Shown: positions 1-9,477 of the stretch, piece after piece | How positions within the stretch are numbered: the stretch's first letter is position 1 | How the letters are laid out: each line of letters opens with the position of its first letter | Source of the DNA: Burkholderia aenigmatica | GTDB lineage: Bacteria; Pseudomonadota; Gammaproteobacteria; Burkholderiales; Burkholderiaceae | NCBI RefSeq assembly: GCF_902499175.1 | Contig: NZ_CABVQC010000014.1 | Span: 1 to 64,000 of the forward strand | Length of the DNA: 64,000 nt | Direction: 5' to 3' | Program-made: the position numbers and the translations under genes | The notes under the pieces: model-generated | Told to the model about the DNA's origin: nothing | Database searches by the model: none | What the model saw: the letters and a program-made list of their open reading frames with translations, nothing else

Positions 1-272
1 AGCGTGCGCGCGAGCGTGGCGCCGACGCCGAACAGCATCGGGTCGCCGCTGGCGAGCACGCAGACCGGCGACGCGCGCCGCGCGAGCACGCCCGCGAGAT
101 CGAATGGCGACGGCCACGCTTCACGCGCGGCCGGCAGCCGCGCGGGCAGCATGTCGAGATGCCGCTTCGCGCCGACGACGAGCGTCGCGTCGAGCAGCGC
201 GCGGCGCGCGCTGCGTCCGAGCCCCGCGTAACCGTCGTCGCCGATGCCCACTACCGTCAGCCACGCCGTCAT
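1..272 (-). CDS. cobL: Precorrin-6Y C5,15-methyltransferase (partial, N-terminal part)
   Basis: Reading leftward from the ATG at 272 gives about 90 residues and runs off the window edge, so only the N-terminus is visible. It begins [18 protein letters not shown] and later has [12 protein letters not shown], the glycine-rich and SGDP motifs of tetrapyrrole methylases of the CbiE/CobL-N type. CobL methylates C5 and C15 of precorrin-6 and decarboxylates the C12 side chain in the oxygen-dependent cobalamin pathway. An AAGGG ribosome-binding site lies just before the start. A CbiE-only protein cannot be ruled out because the CbiT half would lie outside the window. The nearby cobG-H-I-J genes are divergent, which fits a split cobalamin cluster. 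Confidence 0.85.
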   Translation of the reverse strand, partial: MTAWLTVVGIGDDGYAGLGRSARRALLDATLVVGAKRHLDMLPARLPAAREAWPSPFDLAGVLARRASPVCVLASGDPMLFGVGATLART

Positions 273-402
273 GCACCCTTCCCCATCGTTCGATTTCCTA
301 CCGTTTGTTGCAATGCGCGGCTGCCGGGCCGCCGCGCGTTGATCCGTTCATGTGCGGTGCGCATCGCCCGCCAGCCGGTGCGATGCGGCTACAACTACGA
401 CG

Positions 403-699
403 TCAGCCGAGCGGCACGCCGACGACAAACGTCAGCAAGGCCAGAATCATGCCGCCGATCGACGCGATCAGCAGCCAGCCGAGCAGCAGCCACATGAGCG
501 AGCGTGCATCGGTTTTCCGGTACAGGAACGTTCCGCCCGCCACGATCGGCATGCCGAGACCGGCGAGCGCGACATTCTTCGGCCACTCGGCCAACGGTGC
601 AAGCGGGATCAGCATGCCCTCGAGCAGCATCCATGCCGGGATGGCCAGCAAGCCCAGTGCAATGCCCATGCCGAACAGCTCCGTCCTGGCGAGTTTCAT
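403..699 (-). CDS. Small integral membrane protein, function unknown
   Basis: Reads as 98 residues from the ATG at 699 (MKLARTELFGMG). An upstream in-frame ATG at 765 would add 22 residues without hydrophobic character and is less likely. Three or more hydrophobic stretches are visible: around residues 8-30, 38-56 and 68-95, the last ending in a Leu/Ile/Val-rich segment, so it is almost certainly an inner-membrane protein. I do not recognise the family. It precedes cobL on the same strand by 130 nt and is divergent from the riboswitch-controlled cobG operon. Nothing in its sequence links it to corrinoids, and its function cannot be assigned. Confidence 0.6.
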   Translation of the reverse strand: MKLARTELFGMGIALGLLAIPAWMLLEGMLIPLAPLAEWPKNVALAGLGMPIVAGGTFLYRKTDARSLMWLLLGWLLIASIGGMILALLTFVVGVPLG

Positions 700-859
700 C
701 GCGAATGCCGGCAGTCGCCGATCTGATGTCGAGCTGCCAATCGTACCATTTGCGAGACAGTGCAAACCCGGCTGCGGCCGTGCTGCGACGCGGTTGCGCG
801 GCGAATTCCCGATGCCGGATCGTCGTGAAAATCGGGTATCCTACGGCCGTTCGTTCGCC

Positions 860-1019
860 GGTGCCCTTCGGGGCCGAAGAGGGAACACAGGGCGCGCCAC
901 GCGCCGCTGTGGCTGCCCCCGCAACTGTAGACAGCGAGCCGATCTCCCCCTCATGCCACTGGTTCCACCGGGAAGGCAGGGAGCCGGCGCGGACCTGTCA
1001 GCCAGGAGACCTGCCGGCC
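860..1019 (+). ncRNA. Cobalamin riboswitch upstream of cobG
   Basis: Contains the ordered landmarks of the AdoCbl aptamer: a GGTGCCC start, GAAGAGGGAACACAGG, the B12-box-like GCTGCCCCCGCAACTGTA (about 913-930), a CACTGG stretch, CGGGAAGGCAGGGAGC and the closing CTGTCAGCCAGGAGACCTGCC. It lies directly in front of the cobG-H-I-J operon, so binding of adenosylcobalamin should lower expression of that operon. A plausible -10 hexamer TATCCT sits at 837-842; no convincing -35 was seen. The rest of the 700-1100 intergenic stretch shows no other gene. Confidence 0.95.
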
Positions 1020-1100
1020 TGAAAGTGCGTGCGTGCCAGTCGGCGTCGGGCGGGGTGTACCGATGCGTTGGCCGCGGCGCGACACTGTCCCGGTACCCCG

Positions 1101-2504
1101 TTGAGTTCCGCCCCCGTTTCGATTCCTGCGTCGCCCGTCGCGCGCCCGTCCGCCTGCCCGGGGCTCGTGCGCGTGGTCGCGGCCGCCGACGGCGGGCTGT
1201 GCCGGATCAAGCTGCCGGGCGGCCGGCTCGATGCGCGCCAGGCGCGTGCGATCGCCGCCGCCGCGCGTGCCTTCGGCTCCGGCACGATCGACGCGACCAA
1301 TCGCGCGAATCTCCAGCTACGCGGCATTCGCGACGGTGCGGCCGACGCGCTGACGCGCGCGTTGCTCGACGCGGGTCTCGGCCCGTCCGTCGATGCAACC
1401 GCAGACGCCGCCGCCGATGCGGTCGCGCTCGCCACGAGCGACGACGTCCGCAACCTGATGCTCAGCCCGCTCGCCGGCCACGACCCCGCCGCGCTCATCG
1501 ACAGCCGCACGCTCGCCGCGCCACTCTTCGACATGCTGGCGCGCGAGCCACGTCGCGGCGAACTGTCGCCGAAATTCTCGATCCAGCTCGACGGCGGCGA
1601 ATCGGTGGCGGCGCTCGATCATCCGCACGACATCTGGCTGGCCGCATGGCGTCGCGGCGACGGCGCAGTGCGCCTCGCAGCCGGGCTGGCCGGCTGCCCG
1701 CCGGTCGCACATGGCGATCCACCCGCTTCGGTCGATGTAGCGCCCGATCAAGGTGTCGCGCTGGTGCGCGCGCTGCTGCTCGCGTTCCTCGATCTTGCGC
1801 CGGCCGACGTCACGCGGATGCGCGCCCTGCTTGCAACATGCGGTGAACGCGCGATGCTCGAACGCGCGCAGCGCTATGCGCCCTTCCCGCTCGCGGCCGA
1901 TCCGGCGCTCGCCGGCTGGCGCCGCTCGCACACCGACGAGGCGCTGCGTTTCGGCGTACGCCCGTCGCTCGATGCGGCGCGCTGCAACATCGGCGCGCAA
2001 TTCGCGCTCGGCCGGCTCGATGCAACCCAACTGGAACGGCTCGCCACGCTGGCCGAAACCGACGGCGACGGCACGCTGTCGATGACGCCCTGGCAAGGCG
2101 TGTTCATGCACGGCGTATCGCGCGAGCGCGCGCCGGCCTCGCTCGATGCGCTTGCGTCGCTCGGCCTCGTCTGCACGCCGTCCGATCCGCTCGCGACGCT
2201 CGTCGCGTGCACCGGCAGCGCGGGCTGCGCGAAAGCGCGCGCCGACACCAAACACGACGCGCTCGTGCTCGCCGCGCGCATCGGCCACGCGGTCGACGTG
2301 CACCTGACCGGCTGCGAACGCCACTGCGCACTGCCGCATCCCGCGACGCACACGCTCGTCGCGGTTGCGCCCGCGCACTACGACCTTTACCGGCGCGACG
2401 CCGCTGCGGGCCTCGGTGCCCCACTCGCGCGCCATCTGACGATTGACCAGGCCGCGGCCCGACTGACGGGCGCGCGGCACAGCCAGGACACCACCGATGC
2501 TTGA
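1101..2504 (+). CDS. cobG: Precorrin-3B synthase
   Basis: CobG is the ferredoxin/sulfite-reductase-like monooxygenase that uses O2 to hydroxylate precorrin-3A at C20 and form the gamma-lactone needed for ring contraction. The protein shows the nitrite/sulfite reductase-like fold sequence with ATNRANLQLRG near the N-terminus. The C-terminal 4Fe-4S and siroheme-type cysteine motif is CTGSAGCAKA followed by GCERHCA. The start is uncertain: an in-frame GTG at 1029 lies too close to the riboswitch, whereas a TTG at 1101 gives a protein of 467 residues starting at SSAPVSIPAS; neither has a strong ribosome-binding site. The stop overlaps cobH by 8 nt, indicating translational coupling. Its presence marks this as the oxygen-dependent branch of the pathway. 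Confidence 0.88.
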   Translation: MSSAPVSIPASPVARPSACPGLVRVVAAADGGLCRIKLPGGRLDARQARAIAAAARAFGSGTIDATNRANLQLRGIRDGAADALTRALLDAGLGPSVDATADAAADAVALATSDDVRNLMLSPLAGHDPAALIDSRTLAAPLFDMLAREPRRGELSPKFSIQLDGGESVAALDHPHDIWLAAWRRGDGAVRLAAGLAGCPPVAHGDPPASVDVAPDQGVALVRALLLAFLDLAPADVTRMRALLATCGERAMLERAQRYAPFPLAADPALAGWRRSHTDEALRFGVRPSLDAARCNIGAQFALGRLDATQLERLATLAETDGDGTLSMTPWQGVFMHGVSRERAPASLDALASLGLVCTPSDPLATLVACTGSAGCAKARADTKHDALVLAARIGHAVDVHLTGCERHCALPHPATHTLVAVAPAHYDLYRRDAAAGLGAPLARHLTIDQAAARLTGARHSQDTTDA

Positions 2505-3123
2505 CTACATTCGCGACGGGCAGGAAATCTACCGCCAGTCGTTCGCGACGATCCGCGCCGAGGCCGACCTGTCGCAGGTTCCGCCCGACCTCGAGAAACT
2601 CGCGGTGCGCGTGATTCATGCGTGCGGGATGGTCGACGTCGTCTACGACCTGCGCTTCTCGGCCGGCGCCGGCACGTCGGGCCGCGCGGCCCTTGCCGCC
2701 GGCGCGCCGATCCTGTGCGACGCGAGGATGGTCGCCGAAGGCATCACGCGCGCGCGGCTGCCGGCCGACAATCGCGTGATCTGCACGCTCGGCGAGCCGG
2801 AGGTGCCCGATCTCGCGCGGCATCTCGGCAACACGCGTTCGGCTGCCGCACTCGAACTGTGGCGTCCGCATCTCGCGGGCAGCGTCGTCGTGATCGGCAA
2901 TGCGCCGACCGCGCTGTTCCACCTGCTCGACATGATCGACGCCGGCGCGCCGCGCCCCGCGCTGATCCTCGGTTTCCCGGTCGGCTTCATCGGTGCGGCC
3001 GAATCGAAGGCGCTGCTCGATGCCGACAGCCGCGGCGTGCCGTACGTCGCGCTGCTCGGCCGGCGCGGCGGCAGCGCGATGGCGGCTGCCGCAGTCAACG
3101 CGCTCGCGACGGAGGTCGAATGA
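2497..3123 (+). CDS. cobH: Precorrin-8X methylmutase
   Basis: CobH moves the C11 methyl group of precorrin-8X to C12, producing hydrogenobyrinic acid. The 208-residue protein has the normal family length and carries the conserved segment [12 protein letters not shown]. Its histidine at about residue 41 corresponds to the catalytic proton donor of the family. Further downstream are [10 protein letters not shown] and the nucleotide-fold-like [14 protein letters not shown] ... ESK segment typical of CbiC/CobH. The ATG overlaps the end of cobG by 8 nt and the stop overlaps cobI by 4 nt, so it is the second gene in the riboswitch-controlled operon. Confidence 0.96.
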   Translation: MLDYIRDGQEIYRQSFATIRAEADLSQVPPDLEKLAVRVIHACGMVDVVYDLRFSAGAGTSGRAALAAGAPILCDARMVAEGITRARLPADNRVICTLGEPEVPDLARHLGNTRSAAALELWRPHLAGSVVVIGNAPTALFHLLDMIDAGAPRPALILGFPVGFIGAAESKALLDADSRGVPYVALLGRRGGSAMAAAAVNALATEVE

Positions 3124-3854
3124 AGCGCGCACGCGGACGCCTGTTCGGGGTCGGCGTCGGCCCCGGCGATCCTGAACTAATGACGATCAAGGCGCTGCGC
3201 GTGCTGCAGGCCGCGCCGGTGGTCGCGTATTTCGTCGCGAAGGGCAAGAAAGGCAATGCATACGGCATCGTCGAAGCACACCTGCAGGACGGGCAGACGC
3301 AACTGCCGCTCGTCTATCCGGTGACGACCGAGGCACTGCCGCCGCCGCTGTGCTACGAGACGGTGATCGCCGACTTCTACGATACGGCCGCCGAAATCGT
3401 TGCCGCGCACCTCGACGCGGGCCGCGACGTCGCGGTGATCTGCGAAGGCGACCCGTTCTTCTACGGTTCGTACATGTACCTGCACGACCGCCTCGCGCCG
3501 CGCTACGACACCGAGGTAATCCCCGGCGTATGCGCGATGCTCGGCGGCACCGCCGTGCTCGGCCAGCCGCTCGTCTATCGAAACCAGAGCCTGTCGGTGC
3601 TGTCGGGCGTGCTGCCCGAGCACGAACTGCGCGAGCGGCTTGCGCGGGCCGACGCGGCCGTCGTGATGAAGCTCGGCCGCAATTTCGACAAGGTGCGGCG
3701 CGTGCTCGACGAGCTGGGGCTCGCGAAGCGCGCGCTGTATGTCGAGCGCGCGACGATGGCGAGCCAGCGCATCGTGCCGCTCGATGAAGTCGATCCGATG
3801 GCGTCGCCGTATTTCTCGCTGCTCGTCGTACCGGGGGAAAAATGGCAAGGATGA
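3120..3854 (+). CDS. cobI: Precorrin-2 C20-methyltransferase
   Basis: CobI uses S-adenosylmethionine to methylate precorrin-2 at C20. The 244-residue protein begins [20 protein letters not shown], the tetrapyrrole methylase P-loop-like motif. It carries [15 protein letters not shown] (SAM-binding GDP motif) and [11 protein letters not shown] in the middle, as expected for CobI/CbiL. The ATG at 3120 overlaps the cobH stop (ATGA), and the 3' end overlaps cobJ by 13 nt. A longer in-frame extension upstream lies inside cobH and is not supported. Domain content and place in the operon agree. Confidence 0.96.
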   Translation: MKRARGRLFGVGVGPGDPELMTIKALRVLQAAPVVAYFVAKGKKGNAYGIVEAHLQDGQTQLPLVYPVTTEALPPPLCYETVIADFYDTAAEIVAAHLDAGRDVAVICEGDPFFYGSYMYLHDRLAPRYDTEVIPGVCAMLGGTAVLGQPLVYRNQSLSVLSGVLPEHELRERLARADAAVVMKLGRNFDKVRRVLDELGLAKRALYVERATMASQRIVPLDEVDPMASPYFSLLVVPGEKWQG

Positions 3855-5566
3855 CGACGCCGCCCGCGATCGTGATTCTCGGCGCGGGCGCGCTCGATAC
3901 CGCGCGGCGCATCCAGGCGCGCTATCCGGGTGCGCTCGTACATGGCCTCGCGTCGCGCGTCGCGGCCGACGTGCCGTTCGACGATCTCGGTGCGCACTTG
4001 CGCGAACTCTATGCCCGCGGCCTGCCGATCGTCGCGCTGTGCGCAGCCGGCATCGTGATCCGCTGCCTCGCCCCCGCGCTGGCCGACAAGGGCGTCGAGC
4101 CGCCCGTGCTCGCGGTGGCGGAAGACGGTTCGGCGGTCGTGCCGCTGCTCGGCGGGCTGACGGGCGTCAACGTGATCGCGCGCGAAATCGCCGCATGCGT
4201 CGGCGTCGCGCCGGCGATCACGACGAGCGGCGAACTGCGCTTCGGCGCGTGCGTGCTCAATCCGCCGGAAGGCTATGCGCTCGCCGATCTCGCCCAGGGC
4301 AAGCGCTTCGTGTCCGATCTGCTCGCGGGTGCGTCGACGCGCATCGATGGCGCGGCGCCGTGGCTCGACGATGTCGCGCTGCCGCGCGACGACGCGGCCG
4401 CGCATGCGATCCGCGTGACACCCGATGCATGGCCCGGCACACGCGACGAACTCGTGATTCATCCGCGCAGCGTGGTGGTCGGTGTCGATGCACCGGCTAT
4501 CCACGGCGATGAAGCGCTCGCCGCGCGCATCGACGCCGCACTCGAAGCGCACGGTCTCGCGCGGCTGGCGCTCGCGGCCATCGTCGCGCCCGCATCGGCA
4601 ATCGGTGATGGCGGGCTGGAAGAAGCGGCGCAAACGCTCGACGTACCGCTGCGCTTTGTCGATACCGACGGTGACGGCGGCGCGACAACCGATGCGGCCG
4701 CACTGCTCGGCCGCGCGTTGCGCGTCGTGCACACGCTGCGCGCGACGACGAACGGCATCGCATGCGCGATCGCGTCGCATCCGGTCGATCCCGCCACGCT
4801 CGGCCGCGCGCGCGGCCGCCTGACGGTGCTCGGGCTCGGCCCGGGCGGCGCCGCGTGGCTCACGCCGGCCGCGCGCGCCGCGCTCGCGGAAGCGACCGAC
4901 ATCCTCGGCTACACGACCTACGTGAACATGGCCGGCCCGTTCCGCGACGACCAGCGCGTGCACGGCACCGACAATCGCGAGGAGATGCAGCGCGCGCGCC
5001 ATGCGTTCGAACTCGCGGCGGAGGGCCGGCGTGTCGCCGTGGTGTCGTCGGGCGATCCGGGTGTGTTCGCGATGGCCGCGGCCGTGCTCGAAGCGCTCGA
5101 CGAAGCGCGCGATCCGCACTGGGCGGCGGTCGACCTGCGCGTGGAGCCCGGCATCTCGGCGTCGCTCGCGACGGCCGCGCAGGCTGGCGCGCCGCTCGGC
5201 CACGATTTCTGCGCGATTTCGCTGTCGGACAACCTGAAGCCGTGGGACGTGATCGAGACGCGGCTGCGGCATGCGGCGCAGGCCGATCTCGTGATGGCGT
5301 TCTACAACCCGATCTCGCGTGCGCGGCCGTGGCAGCTCGATCGCGCGCTCGATGTCGTGCGCGCGCACCGCACGGCCGATACGGTGGTCGTGCTCGGCCG
5401 CGACATCGGCCGGCCGGGTGCGACGCTCACGACGACGACGCTCGGCGCGCTGCGCAGCGACCAGGTCGACATGCGCACGATGGTGATCGTCGGCTCGTCG
5501 ACGACGCGCCGCTTTGCGATCGGCAACGCACGCGAATGGGTCTATACGCCGCGCTGGTATCGCTGA
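3842..5566 (+). CDS. cobJ: CbiG-CobJ fusion; precorrin-3B C17-methyltransferase
   Basis: The 574-residue protein is about twice the size of a stand-alone CobJ. Residues 1-310 resemble CbiG: an N-terminal segment with [17 protein letters not shown] and [17 protein letters not shown], then a weaker CbiG-C/CobE-like region around 215-305. Residues 325-574 are a complete CobJ methylase, with [23 protein letters not shown] and [15 protein letters not shown]. CobJ methylates C17 and completes ring contraction. CbiG opens the lactone in the anaerobic route, so the fusion to CobJ next to an O2-dependent CobG is notable. The start overlaps cobI by 13 nt. The gene ends 6 nt from the convergent MFS gene. 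Confidence 0.92.
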   Translation: MARMTTPPAIVILGAGALDTARRIQARYPGALVHGLASRVAADVPFDDLGAHLRELYARGLPIVALCAAGIVIRCLAPALADKGVEPPVLAVAEDGSAVVPLLGGLTGVNVIAREIAACVGVAPAITTSGELRFGACVLNPPEGYALADLAQGKRFVSDLLAGASTRIDGAAPWLDDVALPRDDAAAHAIRVTPDAWPGTRDELVIHPRSVVVGVDAPAIHGDEALAARIDAALEAHGLARLALAAIVAPASAIGDGGLEEAAQTLDVPLRFVDTDGDGGATTDAAALLGRALRVVHTLRATTNGIACAIASHPVDPATLGRARGRLTVLGLGPGGAAWLTPAARAALAEATDILGYTTYVNMAGPFRDDQRVHGTDNREEMQRARHAFELAAEGRRVAVVSSGDPGVFAMAAAVLEALDEARDPHWAAVDLRVEPGISASLATAAQAGAPLGHDFCAISLSDNLKPWDVIETRLRHAAQADLVMAFYNPISRARPWQLDRALDVVRAHRTADTVVVLGRDIGRPGATLTTTTLGALRSDQVDMRTMVIVGSSTTRRFAIGNAREWVYTPRWYR

Positions 5567-5572
5567 ACCCGG

Positions 5573-6781
5573 TCAGCGCGTCGGCGTGACGCTGCGCGTG
5601 CCGGCATCCGCGATGCCGGCCGCGCCACCCGCTCGCCAGAACCGGTACACGAGCACACCGACGATGGCCTGTGCCGCGACCACGAACGCGACGCAGCCGG
5701 CCCATCCCCACCGATGCCAGCCGGGCACCGGCAGGATCGAGCCGAGGCTGCCGCCGAAGTAATAGCAGGACAGGTAGATGCCGATCGCTGTCGAGCGCGC
5801 GCTCGACGCCGCCTGCGAGATGAACGTGTTGGCCGACGCCTGTTCGACGAACACGGCGGTCGAGCTGAGCGCGAGGCCCGCCAGGATCACCGGCACGGTG
5901 TCGGACAGCGTCAGCAACGCCCCGCCGATCGCGAGCGCGGCCGCGGCAAGCCCCGGCGCGCGCGGGCCGCGATGCCGCGCGAGGCGCCCAGCCAGCGGGG
6001 TCACGACCACCGCCACCAGAAACACCGCATAGATCGCGCCGATCCCGACCGTACCGAAGCCGAACGGCGCGCGCGCAAGGCGCAGGCCGACGAACGTGAA
6101 CGTCGCGACCTGCGACGCGAGTACACACGCGCCGATCGCGAACGACGCGAGCAGCGGGCCGCGCGTGACGATGCGCCAAGACGGCCCCGCACCGGCATCC
6201 GCTTCGTGCTCGGCGCGCCGCGCGATCGCACCGGACGCCGGCAGGCTCGCGTAGATCGCGATGCCCGTGACGAGACACAGCGCCGCGACGACGTCGAGCG
6301 CATGCCGCCAGCCCCAGATCGACGTCATCAGGTTGGTCGCGAAGCGGCCGGCGAACCCGCCGAGCGTCGTGCCGGCAACGAACAGCGCACTGATCTCGGC
6401 CGACGTGCCGCGATCGAAGCGCTCGGCGATATAGGCGATCGACAGCGCGAAGACGAACGGCATGACCAGGCCGGCCGCGAAGCGCGCGCCGAGAAACGAC
6501 GCGAAACTGCCCGCATGCGCGGACCACACGACCGGCAGCGCGACCGCCACGGCCGCCAGCGAGATCGCGATGCGTCGCTCGATGCGTGCGGCCAGCACGC
6601 CGACGAACGGCGCGATAATGGCGACGGCCGTCGTGGTGGCGCTCACGCCCTGCCCTGCACGCTCGGCGCTCACGCCGAAGGTGGCCGCGAGTTCGTGCAG
6701 GATGCCCTGTGTCGAATACAGATTGAGAAACGCGGCAAAGCCGCAGAGAAAGAACGCGATGCGCGTGGTCCTGTCGTTCAT
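5573..6781 (-). CDS. MFS transporter, YnfM/arabinose-efflux-like
   Basis: About 402 residues from the ATG at 6781 (MNDRTTRIAFF), with roughly twelve hydrophobic segments and a GVLAARIERR loop between helices 2 and 3, consistent with a major facilitator superfamily drug/metabolite exporter. A longer start at 6850 would overlap the promoter zone of the divergent regulator and adds a non-hydrophobic tail, so 6781 is preferred. It is divergent from a LysR gene 94 nt away, the usual arrangement in which the regulator controls the exporter. It is convergent with cobJ and lacks an obvious connection to corrin synthesis. The substrate cannot be deduced. Confidence 0.85.
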   Translation of the reverse strand: MNDRTTRIAFFLCGFAAFLNLYSTQGILHELAATFGVSAERAGQGVSATTTAVAIIAPFVGVLAARIERRIAISLAAVAVALPVVWSAHAGSFASFLGARFAAGLVMPFVFALSIAYIAERFDRGTSAEISALFVAGTTLGGFAGRFATNLMTSIWGWRHALDVVAALCLVTGIAIYASLPASGAIARRAEHEADAGAGPSWRIVTRGPLLASFAIGACVLASQVATFTFVGLRLARAPFGFGTVGIGAIYAVFLVAVVVTPLAGRLARHRGPRAPGLAAAALAIGGALLTLSDTVPVILAGLALSSTAVFVEQASANTFISQAASSARSTAIGIYLSCYYFGGSLGSILPVPGWHRWGWAGCVAFVVAAQAIVGVLVYRFWRAGGAAGIADAGTRSVTPTR

Positions 6782-6875
6782 CGGAGCGGCCTGGTCGTCG
6801 ATGCCGACAGTCTGACAAGCGCGCCGCATGCACGCCAATACCGTTTTCATCGCGATTGATACCGGAACGACAACA

Positions 6876-7778
6876 ATGCTCGACCTGCGCCGCCTTCGCT
6901 ATTTCGTGGTCGTTGCCGACGAACTGCATTTCGGGCGTGCCGCGCTACGCCTGCGCGTCGCGCAGCCGCCGCTGACCCGCCACATCGCCGCGCTGGAAAG
7001 CGAACTCGGCGTGCGGCTGTTCGAGCGCTCGACCCGTGCGGTGCGGCTGACGCCCGACGGCGAGCGATTCCTCGAGCATGCACGCAACGTGGTCAGCGCG
7101 GCTGCCGAGGCCGAGGCGAGCGCGCGCAAGCTGCCGCAGGGCATCGCCGGGCGCATCGTGATCGGCTACGCGAGCTCGATTCCGATGTCCGACACGTTCC
7201 CGGACATCGTCCGTCAGGCGAGCCGCACGATGCCGGACGTCGAGCTCGCCTTCCGCGAAGCGTCGACCGCCAGTCAGCGCCAGCAGATCGCGGACGGCGC
7301 GATGGACGTCGGGTTCGGCTGGTCGTGGGCGCGTGCGCCCGGTGCAGCGGTGCCGTCGTTCGTCGTCGCCCGCGAACCGCTCGTCGCGGCCGTGCCGGCC
7401 GGCAATCCGCTTTCGGAACGCACGCACGTCGACTTTGCCGCGCTCGCCGGCGAAACCTTCGTGACCTTCCCGCCCGGCTTCGGCTCCGCGCTGACGACGG
7501 CGCTCGACGATCTGTGCGCGCAGGCCGGTTTCGCGCCGCGCATCGGGCCGACCGCATCGCAGATCACGACGCTCGTGTCGCTGGTGGCCGCCGAGCGCGG
7601 CATCGCGATCGTGCCGGGTTTCACCGCGACGCTGCAACGCCCGGGCGTCACCTACGTACCGCTGAACGACACGCGCCGGGTCGAACTGATCGTGTCGTGG
7701 CGCGAGCCGTTTGCATCCGCATGCATCGAACGTTTCGTCGCCCTCGCCCGGTCACTCGAACCGCCTGCGTCGGCCTGA
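6876..7778 (+). CDS. LysR-family transcriptional regulator
   Basis: A 300-residue LysR-type regulator starting at MLDLRRLRYFVVVADELHFG. The N-terminal winged helix contains AALRLRVAQPPLTRHIAALE and LFERSTRAVRLT, the hallmark helix-turn-helix of the family. The rest is a periplasmic-binding-protein-like effector domain starting near GRIVIGY. An upstream ATG at 6828 would add 16 residues but leaves a poor N-terminus. It faces the MFS gene across a short intergenic region, so the likely target is that exporter and its own promoter. The effector is unknown. Confidence 0.92.
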   Translation: MLDLRRLRYFVVVADELHFGRAALRLRVAQPPLTRHIAALESELGVRLFERSTRAVRLTPDGERFLEHARNVVSAAAEAEASARKLPQGIAGRIVIGYASSIPMSDTFPDIVRQASRTMPDVELAFREASTASQRQQIADGAMDVGFGWSWARAPGAAVPSFVVAREPLVAAVPAGNPLSERTHVDFAALAGETFVTFPPGFGSALTTALDDLCAQAGFAPRIGPTASQITTLVSLVAAERGIAIVPGFTATLQRPGVTYVPLNDTRRVELIVSWREPFASACIERFVALARSLEPPASA

Positions 7779-8016
7779 CCGGCGCGCGCGCCGTACATCG
7801 GCACGAGGTGGAAAAATCGCTCGCCCGGCGTTGCGCAACGGTGTCGAATCGGCAAGATCGTTACGTACCGGGAATCAAATAACAAAAAGAACTCCTGACT
7901 ATTCCCTATCGGGCGCGAATCCTCCAAGATGAGCACGCCGTCGGGCCGGCACACCCGGTTGCCTGCCGGGCGGCGATACGCGGGCCAGCGTATCTCTCTT
8001 CCACTTGGAGAGCACC

Positions 8017-9372
8017 ATGCACAACAATGTGTTGCCGTGTTTCATTCCGCGCGCGCTTGCCGCGGGTTGCCTGCTCGCCGTCGCGAGCGTGTCCCAGGGC
8101 GCCGGCGTCTATGCGCCCTATGTCGACGTGACGCTCTATCCGACGCCGCTCGTCGACCAGATCGGCGTCCGGCAAGGCATCCAGCAATTCACGCTCGCGT
8201 TCGTGGTCGCGGGCAGCGGCTGTATGCCGTCATGGGGCGGCGTGCAACCGATTGGCAATGGCGCGAGCGGCGGCCTGCTGACCGCGCTGTCGACGTCGAT
8301 CGCGAGCTATCGCGCGAAAGGCGGCGAAGTCGCCGTGTCGTTCGGCGGCGCGAACGGCACCCCGCTGATGCAGGCGTGCTCGACGGTCCCCGCGCTGGCA
8401 AGCGCGTACCAGACCGTGATCGACACGTACGGCCTTACGCACATCGACTTCGACATCGAAGGCGTGTCGCAACTCGACACGGCCGCAGTCGCGCGCAACT
8501 TCCAGGCGGTCACGCAATTGCAGGCGAGCTATGCGGCGAAAGGCAAGCCGCTGCACGTGACGCTGACGCTGCCGACGATGCCGACCGGGCTTACGCAGGA
8601 CGGCCTGAACATCGTCAATGCGGCGATTTCGAACCAGACCGTGTTCGATGCGGTGAACGTGATGGCGATGGACTACGGCCCCGCGAATCTCGACATGGGC
8701 GCGGCCGCGATCAGCGCCGCGCAGGCGCTCTATTCGCAACTCGATACGGCCTTCAAGTCGGCCGGCCAGCCGAAGACCAATGCCCAGCTCTGGCAGATGG
8801 TCGGCGTCACGCCGATGATCGGCGTGAACGACGTGCAGGGCGAAACCTTCACGCTCGCGAATGCGCAGAGCGTGCTGAACGCGGCGGTCGCCAACGGCTA
8901 CGGCTTCTTCGGCAACTGGTCGGTCGGCCGCGATCAGGCGTGCCCGTCCGGCGGCACCTATGCGTCGCCGACCTGCTCGGGCGTCGCGCAGCAGCCGTAC
9001 GCGTTCGCGACGATCTTCAAGCAGCTCGACGGCAAGTGGGGCACGGGCGTCACGCAGGATCCGAACTACGGCGGCGGCTCAAACGGCGGCACGCCGCAGC
9101 CGGGCGCACCCTGGGCGGCCGGCCAGGTCTATACGGCCGGCGCGACGGTCACCTACCAGGGCACCACGTATCAGGCGCAATGGTGGACGCAGGGCGACGT
9201 GCCCGGTCAGGCTGCGGTGTGGAAGGCGGTCGGAGGCGGCACCGCCACGTGGTCGGCGACCACCGCGTATTCAGGCGGCACCTGCGTGATGTACCAGGGC
9301 GCGAAATACTGCGCGAAATGGTGGACGCAAGGCGACAACCCGAGTGCGGGCGGTGTGTGGGTGAAGTCGTGA
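8017..9372 (+). CDS. Secreted GH18 chitinase with two C-terminal chitin-binding modules
   Basis: 451 residues from the ATG at 8017, preceded by a TGGAG ribosome-binding site; an in-frame TTG at 8005 overlaps that site and is rejected. A signal peptide spans about residues 1-32, ending in ASVSQGAG. The glycosyl hydrolase 18 barrel follows, with THIDFDIEG at 141-149 giving the DxDxE catalytic motif (D144, D146, E148 as acid/base), and later VMAMDYG. After a Gly/Asn/Pro linker near residue 350 come two related carbohydrate-binding modules of the CBM5/12 kind, each with a WWTQGD core (YQAQWWTQGD and YCAKWWTQGD). It probably hydrolyses chitin outside the cell after Sec and type II export. The 238 nt before it hold no other gene. 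Confidence 0.92.
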   Translation: MHNNVLPCFIPRALAAGCLLAVASVSQGAGVYAPYVDVTLYPTPLVDQIGVRQGIQQFTLAFVVAGSGCMPSWGGVQPIGNGASGGLLTALSTSIASYRAKGGEVAVSFGGANGTPLMQACSTVPALASAYQTVIDTYGLTHIDFDIEGVSQLDTAAVARNFQAVTQLQASYAAKGKPLHVTLTLPTMPTGLTQDGLNIVNAAISNQTVFDAVNVMAMDYGPANLDMGAAAISAAQALYSQLDTAFKSAGQPKTNAQLWQMVGVTPMIGVNDVQGETFTLANAQSVLNAAVANGYGFFGNWSVGRDQACPSGGTYASPTCSGVAQQPYAFATIFKQLDGKWGTGVTQDPNYGGGSNGGTPQPGAPWAAGQVYTAGATVTYQGTTYQAQWWTQGDVPGQAAVWKAVGGGTATWSATTAYSGGTCVMYQGAKYCAKWWTQGDNPSAGGVWVKS

Positions 9373-9477
9373 TGCCGCGTAGCGGCCGTCGCTAGGCCAG
9401 CGCGTCAGGGGCCGTTCACGACGATCGCAACCGGATCGCCAGCGGACGGCTCGCAGGCCGGCGCGCCCTGCCCGCCG

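Noticed and set aside
1029-1100. GTG at 1029 as start of cobG
   Set aside because: Lies only 10 nt after the riboswitch closing stem and would add 24 non-conserved residues; the TTG at 1101 gives a more typical N-terminus, though this is not certain.
104-1846. Long plus-strand frame across cobL, the membrane protein and cobG
   Set aside because: Crosses a riboswitch and several real genes on the other strand; composition is Arg/Ala-rich noise.
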